A stretch of DNA of 44,161 nucleotides, taken from NCBI GenBank assembly GCA_902802515.1, contig CADCMM010000009.1, positions 1 through 44,161 of the forward strand, given 5' to 3'. The notes below the pieces were generated by a model. It worked only from the letters and a program-made list of their open reading frames with translations. It was not told the origin of the DNA and did no database searches. Below, piece by piece: positions 15,921 to 24,369 of this stretch. This DNA comes from an uncultured Lachnospiraceae bacterium. Lineage in GTDB: Bacteria > Bacillota > Clostridia > Lachnospirales > Lachnospiraceae. Position 1 is the first letter of the stretch, and every line of letters begins with the position of its first letter. Made by a program: the position numbers and the translations under genes.

Positions 15921-17200
15921 AGAGAACTATTATTATCAAAGGCATAGGGGCGGCGGCTTTGATCGCGCTGGCGGGCATCTTCATCGGGGCGGGCTCAGGC
16001 GGAAAAGACCTTATGTACCATCTAAAGAACCGGGGCAGTCTTGGACCGCTGACCCGTTCAGATATTCAATATCTGAGTGTGGATGCCCCTGAAGCCACCA
16101 GTAAGGATGGAACGATCACTGCATCTGACTGGCAGGAGACATATCCTTATATTGCAGCCACAATGGGAGAAAATTCTCAAAACAGTTATGTGACCAGTTA
16201 TCTGGATCAGGATCCATATCTTACCAATATCTATGAAGGGTATGGCTTTGCAATCGATTATGGAAGTGCCAGAGGACATGAATATACGCTGGAGGACGTG
16301 GCAGCCACAGAGCGCCCGCATCCTATGGCAAACTGTCTGACCTGCAAGACCCCGAATTTTACAAAGCTGGTCAACGACCAGGGGGTTGGCGTCTATACCA
16401 TGGACTTTAACGAGGTTCTGGGAATGATGGAAGAAAACATCAGCTGTTATACTTGTCATGGTAATGATGCCGGAAAGGAAGGCGCTCTGGTTGTCACGCA
16501 TTCCTATGTAAATAAGGCGCTGGGTGATTCCATTTCTCAGATAGACCCATCTGTGCTTTCCTGTGGACAGTGCCATATTGAGTATTACTTTACTCCGGAA
16601 AACAAAGAGACGATGATGCCGTACCATGATGTGGCGGGTATGAGCCCGGAGGCGATCCTGGCATATTATGATGAAATGGATTTTTATGACTGGGTGCAGG
16701 AGAGTACCGGAACCCGTATGCTCAAAGCGCAGCATCCGGAGATGGAGACTTTTTTGTCCGGAAAACATGCGTCTCTGCTAAGCTGCGCGGACTGCCACAT
16801 GCCCATTGAACAGGCGGAGGATGGCACCGTTTATCATAGCCATCTGCTGGTGAGTCCCCTTGAGAATGAGACGCTGCTCTCTAACTGCGCAGCCTGCCAT
16901 GGCGATACGGATATGGTGAATATGGTACACCGGCTGCAGGAGCGGGTGACCGCCAGGGAGAGCGAGGTGGGCAATCAGTTATCTGAACTGAAGGATGCGC
17001 TGTCAGCCGTTGTGCAGGAAGGAAAAATGAGCGAGGCTGATCTGGATGCGGTAAGAAAACTTCATCGGGAAGCACAGTGGTTCTTTGATTTTTGCTATGT
17101 AGAAAATTCTGAAGGGGCCCATAACTCTGAATTGTCTTTGTCATGTCTGGAAACCTCAGAGACAAGGATCCAAGAGGCGATGGCGCTGCTTGGAAAGTAA
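15917..17200 (+). CDS. nrfA: Ammonia-forming cytochrome c nitrite reductase (pentaheme)
   Basis: A 427-residue NrfA that should reduce nitrite to ammonia with six electrons outside the membrane. The catalytic heme motif is CLTCK (C140, C143, K144), followed by four CxxCH hemes: C177/H181, C216/H220, C290/H294 and C324/H328. Calcium and active-site residues are present: E222-Y223 after the third heme and K270-A-Q272-H273 before the fourth. R133 sits seven residues before C140 and is the likely substrate Arg, in a shorter loop than in E. coli. Residues 5-26 form a signal or membrane anchor with no clear cleavage site. No NrfH partner gene is present. Start overlaps the rnfB stop. Confidence 0.94.
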   Translation: MKRTIIIKGIGAAALIALAGIFIGAGSGGKDLMYHLKNRGSLGPLTRSDIQYLSVDAPEATSKDGTITASDWQETYPYIAATMGENSQNSYVTSYLDQDPYLTNIYEGYGFAIDYGSARGHEYTLEDVAATERPHPMANCLTCKTPNFTKLVNDQGVGVYTMDFNEVLGMMEENISCYTCHGNDAGKEGALVVTHSYVNKALGDSISQIDPSVLSCGQCHIEYYFTPENKETMMPYHDVAGMSPEAILAYYDEMDFYDWVQESTGTRMLKAQHPEMETFLSGKHASLLSCADCHMPIEQAEDGTVYHSHLLVSPLENETLLSNCAACHGDTDMVNMVHRLQERVTARESEVGNQLSELKDALSAVVQEGKMSEADLDAVRKLHREAQWFFDFCYVENSEGAHNSELSLSCLETSETRIQEAMALLGK

Positions 17201-17211
17201 TTTGAACTGGT

Positions 17212-18525
17212 ATGAAAACTTTAAAAAAAATATGGAAATTTATTTCCTCAATGCAATTTGCGATCTTACTGCTGGCAGTGCTGGCAATTGCCTGCTCTGC
17301 CGGCAGTTTTATCACGCAGGGGCAAACTTATGACTGGTACGCGAAGCAGTATTCGGAACGTGCCGCTGCGCTGATATTGGCGCTGCATCTGGACGATGCA
17401 TTTCACAGCTGGTGGTTTGTCCTGATCAATGTGTTTTTGTGTATCAATCTGCTTTTATGTAATGTGCTGCGGTTCCCGCGGCTGAAAAAACGTATGGAAA
17501 CAGAGATGGATGCAGAAAAATGGCTGCAGAGTACTTCGGGTGAGACTGCGCAGAAGATTAACAGACCGGAGGAAGTGTTTTTGAGACTTCGCATGCCGAA
17601 ACCGAAACAGATCCGGACTGCGGATGGCCGGGAAATCCTGTTTTCATTTAAAAACCGGATCGGACTTTGGGGAGCATGGATCTGCCACTTTGGCATACTT
17701 TTGCTGATCCTTGGTTTTGGCCTGGGCCAGATGACCCGGAAACAATACACCGTCTATGGCGTGCCGGGTCAGACAAAACCCATCGGGGATACCGGCCTGG
17801 TCTTGACGATAGATGATTTTCAGGTAGATCTAAGAGAGGATGATACCGTGCGTCAGTACACGGCAGATATTACCGTGCGGGATATGACGGAGAAGACCGA
17901 TGGGGAGATTCATAGTGAGCAGGCACAGATCAGCGTAAATAATCCGGCGTTTCTGTTTGGTATGAAATTTTATCAAAACTCCACCGGATGGGCGGCGCAG
18001 GTTTCTGTAACAGAAGCCGGAGAGCCTTTGCAGGAGGAGACTCTCTGTGTGGGAGAATACCTTGCCGTCCAGGACAAACCGGAGCTTGTGATCCTTTTGA
18101 ACGCCTTTTATCCGGACTATTTGTTGGATCCTGTGGGGGGACCAATGACCGTCAGCGGGCAGCTGAACAACCCTGCTTATCTTTATACGGTTTATTATCA
18201 GAACCAGATACTGGGAATGAACGCGCTGATGGAAAGTGAAGAACTGACCATTGATGATTATGTGGTGAAATTTTCCAGGCCGCAAAGTTATACGCTGATC
18301 CAGATAAAAAAGGATTCCTTTACCTGGCTGGCATTCGTTGGAGGAATGGTCATTATGATCGGTCTGTTTTTAGCATTTTATTTGCTGCCGGTAAGGGTAT
18401 GTGCCGTCAGGGAGGCGGACGATACTTGGACAGTCAGAGGGATATGTAAAAAGGGAGGTACTATTTTCCGGGAACAGTTTGCACGTGCAGTGAAGGGGGA
18501 AGAAGAGAATGGAGGAGAGAGATGA
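17212..18525 (+). CDS. resB: Cytochrome c biogenesis protein ResB (Ccs1)
   Basis: A 437-residue ResB/Ccs1 protein of system II cytochrome c maturation. With CcsA it carries heme across the membrane and joins it to CxxCH motifs. Membrane segments are predicted at about 17-36, 65-85, 145-165 and 370-392, with a large extracytoplasmic domain between the third and fourth. SMQFAILLLAVLAIACSAGS is the conserved first segment, and WICHFGILLLILGFGLG carries a conserved His. It starts 11 bases after nrfA and overlaps ccsA by four bases, so it probably serves NrfA. Confidence 0.9.
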   Translation: MKTLKKIWKFISSMQFAILLLAVLAIACSAGSFITQGQTYDWYAKQYSERAAALILALHLDDAFHSWWFVLINVFLCINLLLCNVLRFPRLKKRMETEMDAEKWLQSTSGETAQKINRPEEVFLRLRMPKPKQIRTADGREILFSFKNRIGLWGAWICHFGILLLILGFGLGQMTRKQYTVYGVPGQTKPIGDTGLVLTIDDFQVDLREDDTVRQYTADITVRDMTEKTDGEIHSEQAQISVNNPAFLFGMKFYQNSTGWAAQVSVTEAGEPLQEETLCVGEYLAVQDKPELVILLNAFYPDYLLDPVGGPMTVSGQLNNPAYLYTVYYQNQILGMNALMESEELTIDDYVVKFSRPQSYTLIQIKKDSFTWLAFVGGMVIMIGLFLAFYLLPVRVCAVREADDTWTVRGICKKGGTIFREQFARAVKGEEENGGER

Positions 18526-19349
18526 ATACACAGATACTTGCGCTTGAAAATATGCTCTTTACGATCACGATGCTGCTGTATTTTGGGTCCATGGTTCTGT
18601 ATTTTGTATTTATTGCGGTTAAACGGGATGGGATATCCCGGGTGGCGGTGACCTTGCAGGTGATCGGATGGTGTCTGCACACAGTGGCGCTGATCTGCCG
18701 CGGGATCGGAGCAGGGCGCCTTCCTATGACCAACCAGTATGAATTTGCCACCAGCTTTGCCTGGGGTATTTGTCTGGTCAGCTTGTTCTTTGTGTTAAAA
18801 TTTCATTTTTCTGTACTGGGCGCGTTTGCGTCTCCGGTGATGTTTTTGATTATTGGTTACGCGGCTATGCAGAGCAAAGATGTACATGAACTGATGCCTG
18901 CCCTTCGCAGCAACTGGCTTGGATTTCATGTATCTACAGCGATTATTGCCTATGGCGCATTCGGAGTATCCTTTGTTCTTTCGCTTATTTTCCTGCTGCG
19001 GGATAAAGTTCAGGCGGGAGGTTTTTTAGATCAGCGCATTCCGGACAGGGAAAAGCTGGACGGCATCAGTTATCGCAGTGTTGCGCTTGGATTGCTGTTT
19101 TTGACGTTTACCATTGTGACCGGAGCAATCTGGGCAGAACGTGCCTGGGGAAGATACTGGTCATGGGATCCTAAGGAAACCTGGTCCCTGGTGACCTGGA
19201 TCATCTACGCTATTTATCTGCACCTTCGGATCCGGCGCGGATATGAAGGTAAGGCAGCGGCAATCTTTGCCGTGATCGGCTTTTTGTGTGTGCTGTTCAC
19301 TTATGTGGGAGTCAATACATTCCTTCCCGGAATCCACAGTTATGCGTAG
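18522..19349 (+). CDS. ccsA: Cytochrome c biogenesis protein CcsA (ResC)
   Basis: A 275-residue heme-handling membrane protein of system II. About eight membrane helices are predicted. The tryptophan-rich heme-binding signature reads WGRYWSWDPKETWSL, starting near residue 209. Conserved His residues flank it: one in LGFHVSTAIIAYG and one in the last loop near GIHSYA. It is the final gene of the rnf-nrfA operon. Its stop codon at 19347-19349 directly abuts the stop of the convergent peptidase gene. Confidence 0.93.
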   Translation: MNTQILALENMLFTITMLLYFGSMVLYFVFIAVKRDGISRVAVTLQVIGWCLHTVALICRGIGAGRLPMTNQYEFATSFAWGICLVSLFFVLKFHFSVLGAFASPVMFLIIGYAAMQSKDVHELMPALRSNWLGFHVSTAIIAYGAFGVSFVLSLIFLLRDKVQAGGFLDQRIPDREKLDGISYRSVALGLLFLTFTIVTGAIWAERAWGRYWSWDPKETWSLVTWIIYAIYLHLRIRRGYEGKAAAIFAVIGFLCVLFTYVGVNTFLPGIHSYA

Positions 19350-19991
19350 TTACTGATTAAAGGCAGTGACAACGACTGCCATGGAGAACATCTCCGCATG
19401 GCGGTCAAGGACCAGCTGGCGGTCATAGGCGATGGCGCCGTGGTTGTGCCAGGGATCGTTGAAGTGCAGATGATCGGGGTCATATCCGGTGAGAAGCATG
19501 CAATGCTCGTTGGCACGCCAGGTAAAGGGCCTGCCTTCCGGAGAATAGAGCAGCCAGGGAGTGCCCTGGAAAGATGCTTTCAGGTCGATGGTTGCCCAAT
19601 AAATGACAGGGATGTCTTTGTCAATATAATTTTTCAGAAGACTGTCTGTGGAGAGACCGGATACATTTTCCGCCCTAAACGGCAGTCTTTTTTCAGTGAA
19701 TATATGATTCAGCGTTTTGCAGATCACCGGGGCGTAACAGCCGTAAGATTCGGGATCGTCCGGAGAACCGATGAAATATTCGTTTGGATCCGCTCCGATC
19801 AGAACGGCTCCCTCCTCTTTGAGAGAATATTTCGGCAGATGGCGGACAAATTCTTCCACAGAGATGTCGATTCCCAGATACTGCAGCAGCATCACGGTGG
19901 AAACGCTTTCGCAGCCGGTAGGCCAGAGGCGCGTCTGGTCAATATAAGGAACAGAGATTACTTTTTTTGATAAGTCAGTTGTAGGATTCAT
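19350..19991 (-). CDS. C39-like (papain-fold) cysteine peptidase
   Basis: A 213-residue protein resembling the peptidase C39-like group (YvpB type). The likely catalytic residues are Q19, C27 (in WPTGCESVS), H163 (in NEHCMLLTGYD) and D179 (in FNDPW). No signal peptide is seen, so it appears cytoplasmic or is exported by another route. GGAGG stands five bases before the ATG. It is transcribed towards ccsA with no gap between the stop codons. The substrate is unknown. Confidence 0.8.
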   Translation of the reverse strand: MNPTTDLSKKVISVPYIDQTRLWPTGCESVSTVMLLQYLGIDISVEEFVRHLPKYSLKEEGAVLIGADPNEYFIGSPDDPESYGCYAPVICKTLNHIFTEKRLPFRAENVSGLSTDSLLKNYIDKDIPVIYWATIDLKASFQGTPWLLYSPEGRPFTWRANEHCMLLTGYDPDHLHFNDPWHNHGAIAYDRQLVLDRHAEMFSMAVVVTAFNQ

Positions 19992-20176
19992 AGATTCCTC
20001 CGGAAAAATTCTGATATACCGGGCAGACGCATGAACCGCGCCGGCAGGTTTGATCTGTGGAAATCTTAACAGAAAATTTTTTGCTTTTCAACTGATGAAA
20101 CCGCGTTTTTCTTTAAAAATCTGGAATTTAGCTTTATTTATAAAAAATTTTTGGCTTAAAATGTACATTCGGTAAC

Positions 20177-20205
20177 TTGACAGATGGGGACTTTAAGACT
20201 ATAAT
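20177..20205 (+). promoter_or_regulatory. Consensus sigma-A promoter of the dpp operon
   Basis: TTGACA (20177-20182) and TATAAT (20200-20205) are both perfect consensus boxes separated by exactly 17 bases. The rest of the region 19992-20176 is AT-rich and holds no recognisable gene. A strong hairpin lies between this promoter and the first gene. Confidence 0.85.
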
Positions 20206-20242
20206 TGAGTGAAGTGGAAAAGAATACATAGGATTACTAGTT

Positions 20243-20276
20243 GCGCAGGTGCATACATACAGGTGTGCATCTGCGC
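20243..20276 (+). promoter_or_regulatory. Leader hairpin before dppD
   Basis: GCGCAGGTGCA (20243-20253) pairs with TGCATCTGCGC (20266-20276), 11 pairs with one G-T wobble and a 12-base loop, beginning about 30 bases after the likely transcription start and ending about 20 bases before the dppD ATG. There is no T-tract, so it is not a terminator by itself. It may stabilise the mRNA 5' end or be a protein or RNA-binding site. Confidence 0.5.
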
Positions 20277-20295
20277 GTTTCAGTTCGGGGGCATT

Positions 20296-21288
20296 ATGAA
20301 GCAGAAAGAAGTATTACTGGAAGTGAAAGATCTTTCCGTCTCATTCTTTAATAAAACAGGTGAAGTACAGGCGGTAAGAGGTATCAATTACACTTTACAT
20401 AAAGGAGAGGTTCTTGGCATTGTGGGAGAATCCGGAAGTGGGAAATCCGTCTCCAGCCATGCTATCCTGAGATTAACACCGGACAGTGGAAAGGTGAAGA
20501 GCGGGGAGATTCTTTTTGAAGGAAAAGATATCCTGAAGATGTCCAAAAAAGAGATCCGTGAGCTGCGGGGCAATCGCATTGCCATGATCTTTCAGGATCC
20601 CATGACCTCTCTGGATCCGTTGTTTACTGTGGAATATCAGATGAACGAATCTTTGAAAAAACATACGAACCTGGATGCGGCCGCCAGAAAGAAACGTATC
20701 ATCGAGCTTCTGGAGATGGTAGGCATCAACCAGCCGGAACGCCGGGCGAAACAGTATCCGTATGAATTCTCCGGCGGAATGCGCCAGAGAGTGATGATTG
20801 CTATCGCTCTGTCCTGCGATCCGCAGCTTCTGATCGCGGATGAACCCACCACGGCTCTGGATGTGACGATCCAGGCACAGATCATCGATCTGCTGAAAGA
20901 ATTGAAGGATAAGCTGGGTATGGCCATTATTTTTATCACTCATGACCTGGGAGTGGTATCCGACATCTGCGATAAGATCATCGTCATGTATGCGGGGAAG
21001 ATCGTGGAGAGCGGTGAGAAACGCCGGATTTTCTACCAACAGCAGCATCCCTATACAAAAGGGCTGCTGGCGTCTGTGCCGGATGTGGACAGCGATGTCA
21101 GTGAGAAACTTAAACCCATCAAAGGAAATCCTCCGGATATGAGTACGTTGAAGCCAGGCTGTGCCTTTGCCCCAAGATGCAACTGCGCCATGCAGATCTG
21201 TGTGCGGGAGGAGCCGCCGCTGATGGAGATGGAAGAGGAGCATGAGGCCGCCTGCTGGGAACTGTTAAAAGACGAAGTGAATAAGTAG
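20296..21288 (+). CDS. dppD: Dipeptide/oligopeptide ABC transporter ATP-binding protein (DppD/OppD)
   Basis: A 330-residue ATPase, one of two that power peptide uptake. It has Walker A (GESGSGKS), the ABC signature (FSGGMRQRV) and Walker B with D-loop (LLIADEPTTALD). The C-terminal oligopeptide-type extension has the cysteine pattern of this subfamily (PGCAFAPRCNCAMQIC). ATG at 20296 is chosen because it starts the family homology (MKQKEVLLEVKDL); the frame is open to 20209, but that part overlaps the leader hairpin. It is the first gene of a D-F-B-C-A operon. Confidence 0.94.
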   Translation: MKQKEVLLEVKDLSVSFFNKTGEVQAVRGINYTLHKGEVLGIVGESGSGKSVSSHAILRLTPDSGKVKSGEILFEGKDILKMSKKEIRELRGNRIAMIFQDPMTSLDPLFTVEYQMNESLKKHTNLDAAARKKRIIELLEMVGINQPERRAKQYPYEFSGGMRQRVMIAIALSCDPQLLIADEPTTALDVTIQAQIIDLLKELKDKLGMAIIFITHDLGVVSDICDKIIVMYAGKIVESGEKRRIFYQQQHPYTKGLLASVPDVDSDVSEKLKPIKGNPPDMSTLKPGCAFAPRCNCAMQICVREEPPLMEMEEEHEAACWELLKDEVNK

Positions 21289-21351
21289 CGGCATCTGAAA
21301 TAAGATACGCAAGTTCAGGAAGTTTAGTATCATAAGACGAAGGGGATTCTT

Positions 21352-22335
21352 ATGGAAACCAATACAAACCGTGATCAGCAGGATATTCTGCTGGAAGTAA
21401 AGAATTTGAAAAAGTATTTCCCGATCCGTACCGGATTTGTGAAGAAGACCGATCTGAAAGCCGTCGATGACGTCAGTTTTTTCATCCGAAAGGGTGAAAC
21501 GCTGGGAATCGTGGGCGAGAGCGGATGCGGAAAAACCACGCTGGGAAGAACCATCCTGAGGCTGGAAGAACCGACTTCGGGAGATATCCGGTATGATGGA
21601 GAAACCATTATAGGAAAGGACATGAAGCCCTATCGAAATCATATGCAGATCGTATTTCAGGATCCCTATGCGTCGCTGGATCCCAGAAAGACGGTATCGG
21701 ATATCATCGGTGAGGCCATGGACATCCAGAAGCTCTACGCTTCGAAAGCGGAGCGCAGGGAGAAAATTCTGAATCTGATGAACCTGGTGGGATTGAACCG
21801 GGAATTTTACAACCGTTTTCCCCACGAGTTTTCCGGCGGTCAGAGACAGCGAATCGGTATTGCCAGAGCTCTTGCGGTGGATCCGGGATTTATCGTCTGT
21901 GACGAACCGGTGTCGGCGCTGGATGTTTCCATTCAGGCGCAGATCATCAATATGCTGGAGGAACTGCAGGAGACAAGGCAGCTCACCTATCTGTTTATCG
22001 CTCATGATCTCGCTATTGTAAAACATATCAGCAACCGCATCGGTGTTATGTATCTTGGGCATATGGTGGAACTGACCACCAGCGCGGAGCTTTACAAAAA
22101 TCCGCTGCATCCCTACACACAGATGCTGCTGTCTGCTATTCCCATTGCGGATCCGGACAGAAGTGAAAGCAGAGAGAGAATCCGCCTTGAGGGCGAGATC
22201 CCCAGCCCCTTAAATCCGCCGTCCGGCTGCCCGTTCCGAACCAGATGTCCCAGAGGTGCGCAGTGCTGCGCGGAGCAGATGCCTGAACTGAAAGAAGTGG
22301 AACAGGGACATTATGTGGCGTGCCATGTGCTGTAA
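21352..22335 (+). CDS. dppF: Dipeptide/oligopeptide ABC transporter ATP-binding protein (DppF/OppF)
   Basis: The second ATPase, 327 residues. Walker A is GESGCGKT, the ABC signature [15 protein letters not shown], and Walker [13 protein letters not shown]. The C-terminal region has the usual [12 protein letters not shown] cysteines. [16 protein letters not shown] N-terminal sequence ([13 protein letters not shown]) is typical of OppF. It lies 63 bases after dppD and 31 bases before the first permease. Confidence 0.94.
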   Translation: METNTNRDQQDILLEVKNLKKYFPIRTGFVKKTDLKAVDDVSFFIRKGETLGIVGESGCGKTTLGRTILRLEEPTSGDIRYDGETIIGKDMKPYRNHMQIVFQDPYASLDPRKTVSDIIGEAMDIQKLYASKAERREKILNLMNLVGLNREFYNRFPHEFSGGQRQRIGIARALAVDPGFIVCDEPVSALDVSIQAQIINMLEELQETRQLTYLFIAHDLAIVKHISNRIGVMYLGHMVELTTSAELYKNPLHPYTQMLLSAIPIADPDRSESRERIRLEGEIPSPLNPPSGCPFRTRCPRGAQCCAEQMPELKEVEQGHYVACHVL

Positions 22336-22366
22336 AAGTACATGAAGCCCGAAAAGGAGAGAGTCA

Positions 22367-23287
22367 ATGCATACTTCAAGATATATCGTAAAGAGAATTA
22401 TTCTAGCGGCTGTCAGCCTGTTTGCGATCATTACTCTGACATTCTTTCTAATGAATCTGATGCCGGGCGATCCGTTCATGTCAGAAAAAGCAACAGAGGA
22501 GAACAGAGCGATCCTCATCGCGAAATACGGACTGGATCAGCCGGTCTATGTACAATATGGAAAATATCTCATAAATCTGTTCCAGGGAGATATGGGAACC
22601 AGCTATGTGCTTCAGAAGGGCCGCGCGGTAAAGGATATTATATTTGAATCCTTTGCGGTATCCATGCAGCTTGGTCTGAAGGCGCTGGTGGTGGCGCTGA
22701 TCTGTGGAATTGTACTCGGTTGTATTTCCGGGCTTTGCAAGGATAAGCTGCCGGACAATATCATACGGGTCTTTTCTTCCCTGGGCATTTCCATGCCGGG
22801 TTATGTGGTAGCATCCGGGTTGATGATCGTCCTGGCGGTAAATCTGGGTATTCTGCCTGTTACATACAATAAACCGGGAGGTGAGATCATGCCCATCATT
22901 ACCCTGGCCCTGTATCCCACCTCTTATCTGACGCGCCTTACACGCGCCAGCATTCTGGAGGTCATGAATCAGGATTATTTAAGGACGGAGAGAGCCAAGG
23001 GAATGTCTGAGTTTGTGGTGGTGTTCATCCATGCGCTGAAAAATTCTCTGATCCCGGTGATTACCTATCTGGGACCGCTGACGGCATCCATCCTCACCGG
23101 CGGTTTCGTGGCGGAGAGCGTATTTAACGTTCCCGGTCTGGGCCGCTACTTCGTAACCTCCATTAGCAGCCGTGATTATACCATGATCATGGGTGTTACG
23201 ATTTTCTATTCTGCGTTGATCGTTGTCATGAATCTGGTCTGCGATATCCTTTACAAGGTTGTGGATCCCAGAATTACGTTGGATTGA
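22367..23287 (+). CDS. dppB: Dipeptide/oligopeptide ABC transporter permease (DppB/OppB)
   Basis: A 306-residue permease with six predicted membrane helices. Helix 1 (RYIVKRIILAAVSLFAI) and the following NLMPGDPF are typical of OppB. The ATPase-coupling EAA-type loop is around YLRTERAKGMSE. GGFVAESVFNVPGLGRYFV is the conserved C-terminal stretch. It forms the membrane channel with DppC. The frame overlaps an alternative TTG start of the next gene, but the real dppC start is downstream. Confidence 0.93.
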   Translation: MHTSRYIVKRIILAAVSLFAIITLTFFLMNLMPGDPFMSEKATEENRAILIAKYGLDQPVYVQYGKYLINLFQGDMGTSYVLQKGRAVKDIIFESFAVSMQLGLKALVVALICGIVLGCISGLCKDKLPDNIIRVFSSLGISMPGYVVASGLMIVLAVNLGILPVTYNKPGGEIMPIITLALYPTSYLTRLTRASILEVMNQDYLRTERAKGMSEFVVVFIHALKNSLIPVITYLGPLTASILTGGFVAESVFNVPGLGRYFVTSISSRDYTMIMGVTIFYSALIVVMNLVCDILYKVVDPRITLD

Positions 23288-23301
23288 GGGAGGTACGGAA
23301 C

Positions 23302-24312
23302 ATGAATACAGCAAAAGTAAAATTCCCCAGTCTGCAGAATAAGATCAAGCCGGAGGACTTCACTCCGCTTGCAGAAGGGTATTTTGACGAAGAGAACCTT
23401 GATACGGAGGAGATCGGTTATTGGAAAGCAAGCTGGCAGCGCCTGAAAAAAAATAAAATTGCTATGACAGCGCTGGTGCTCATCGTTATCCTGATCTTGT
23501 TCGCTTTTATCGGGCCGCTGCTGTCCCCCTACACTTACGATCAGCAGATCCGCGGTGATGAGGCGTTGTGGCCCTGCCTGAAACATCCTTTCGGCACAGA
23601 CCGTCTGGGGCGTGACATCCTGGTAAGATGTATGGTGGGATCCCGTATCTCCATCATCGTCGGTCTGGTTTCCGCAGTGATCGTTATGATCGTGGGAAGT
23701 ATTTACGGCGCGATCTCCGGACTTGTGGGAGGAAAAACGGATATCATCATGATGCGCATCGTGGATATCATCTATTCTGTGCCGGAGATCCTTCTGATCG
23801 TAGTGATCAAAATGGTGATCAGCGAGCCGCTGGATAATCTGATCCAGACGGTTCCCGCGTTCCACGGACTTCAAAAGATCGGTTCCGGATTAATCGCGAT
23901 CTTTATTGTGTATGGATTGCTCTACTGGGTGGGAATGGCCCGGATTGTCCGTGGACAGATCCTGCAGTTGAAAAATCTGGAATTTGTTACCGCGTCCGAA
24001 GCACTGGGATGCAGCAGAAGCCGGCTGATCAGGGAGCATCTGCTTCCGAACTGTATCGGTCAGCTTATCGCTACGGTTATGCTTCAGATCCCTTCTGCTA
24101 TTTTCACGGAAGCATTCTTAAGCTATCTGGGGATCGGCGTTTCTGCTCCCATGGCGAGTCTTGGTTCCCTGACCTCAGAGGCATTAAACGGTATCGCGTC
24201 CTATCCGTACCGTGTTATTTTCCCGGCGGCGCTCATCAGTCTGATCATCCTCTCCTTTAACCTGTTTGGAGATGGATTGAGGGATGCGCTGGATCCGAAA
24301 ATGAAAAAGTAA
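23302..24312 (+). CDS. dppC: Dipeptide/oligopeptide ABC transporter permease (DppC/OppC)
   Basis: A 336-residue second permease. An N-terminal cytoplasmic stretch of about 50 residues precedes helix 1 (IAMTALVLIVILILFAFIG). FGTDRLGRDILVR is the OppC signature, EALGCSRSRLIREHLLPN the coupling loop, and GDGLRDALDPKMKK the typical C-terminus. ATG at 23302 has GGGAGG about eight bases upstream, and is preferred over TTG at 23284. The substrate-binding protein gene follows after 57 bases with a hairpin between. Confidence 0.93.
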   Translation: MNTAKVKFPSLQNKIKPEDFTPLAEGYFDEENLDTEEIGYWKASWQRLKKNKIAMTALVLIVILILFAFIGPLLSPYTYDQQIRGDEALWPCLKHPFGTDRLGRDILVRCMVGSRISIIVGLVSAVIVMIVGSIYGAISGLVGGKTDIIMMRIVDIIYSVPEILLIVVIKMVISEPLDNLIQTVPAFHGLQKIGSGLIAIFIVYGLLYWVGMARIVRGQILQLKNLEFVTASEALGCSRSRLIREHLLPNCIGQLIATVMLQIPSAIFTEAFLSYLGIGVSAPMASLGSLTSEALNGIASYPYRVIFPAALISLIILSFNLFGDGLRDALDPKMKK

Positions 24313-24321
24313 GATAACTAT

Positions 24322-24336
24322 CTCCCCCTGGGGGAG
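24322..24336 (+). promoter_or_regulatory. Small GC hairpin between dppC and dppA
   Basis: CTCCCC and GGGGAG face each other across a three-base loop (24322-24336). It lies 10 bases after the dppC stop and about 20 bases before the dppA ribosome binding site. Hairpins here often stabilise the mRNA so that the binding-protein gene is expressed more than the permeases; that role is inferred. Confidence 0.5.
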
Positions 24337-24369
24337 TGTTATAAAAAGAGATGACAAGGAGGATGTGTA

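Noticed and set aside
23251..23874. His/Asp-rich 207-residue frame antisense to dppC
   Set aside because: The HD-rich composition is the complement of codons for Ile, Met and Val in membrane helices; it is a shadow of the permease gene.
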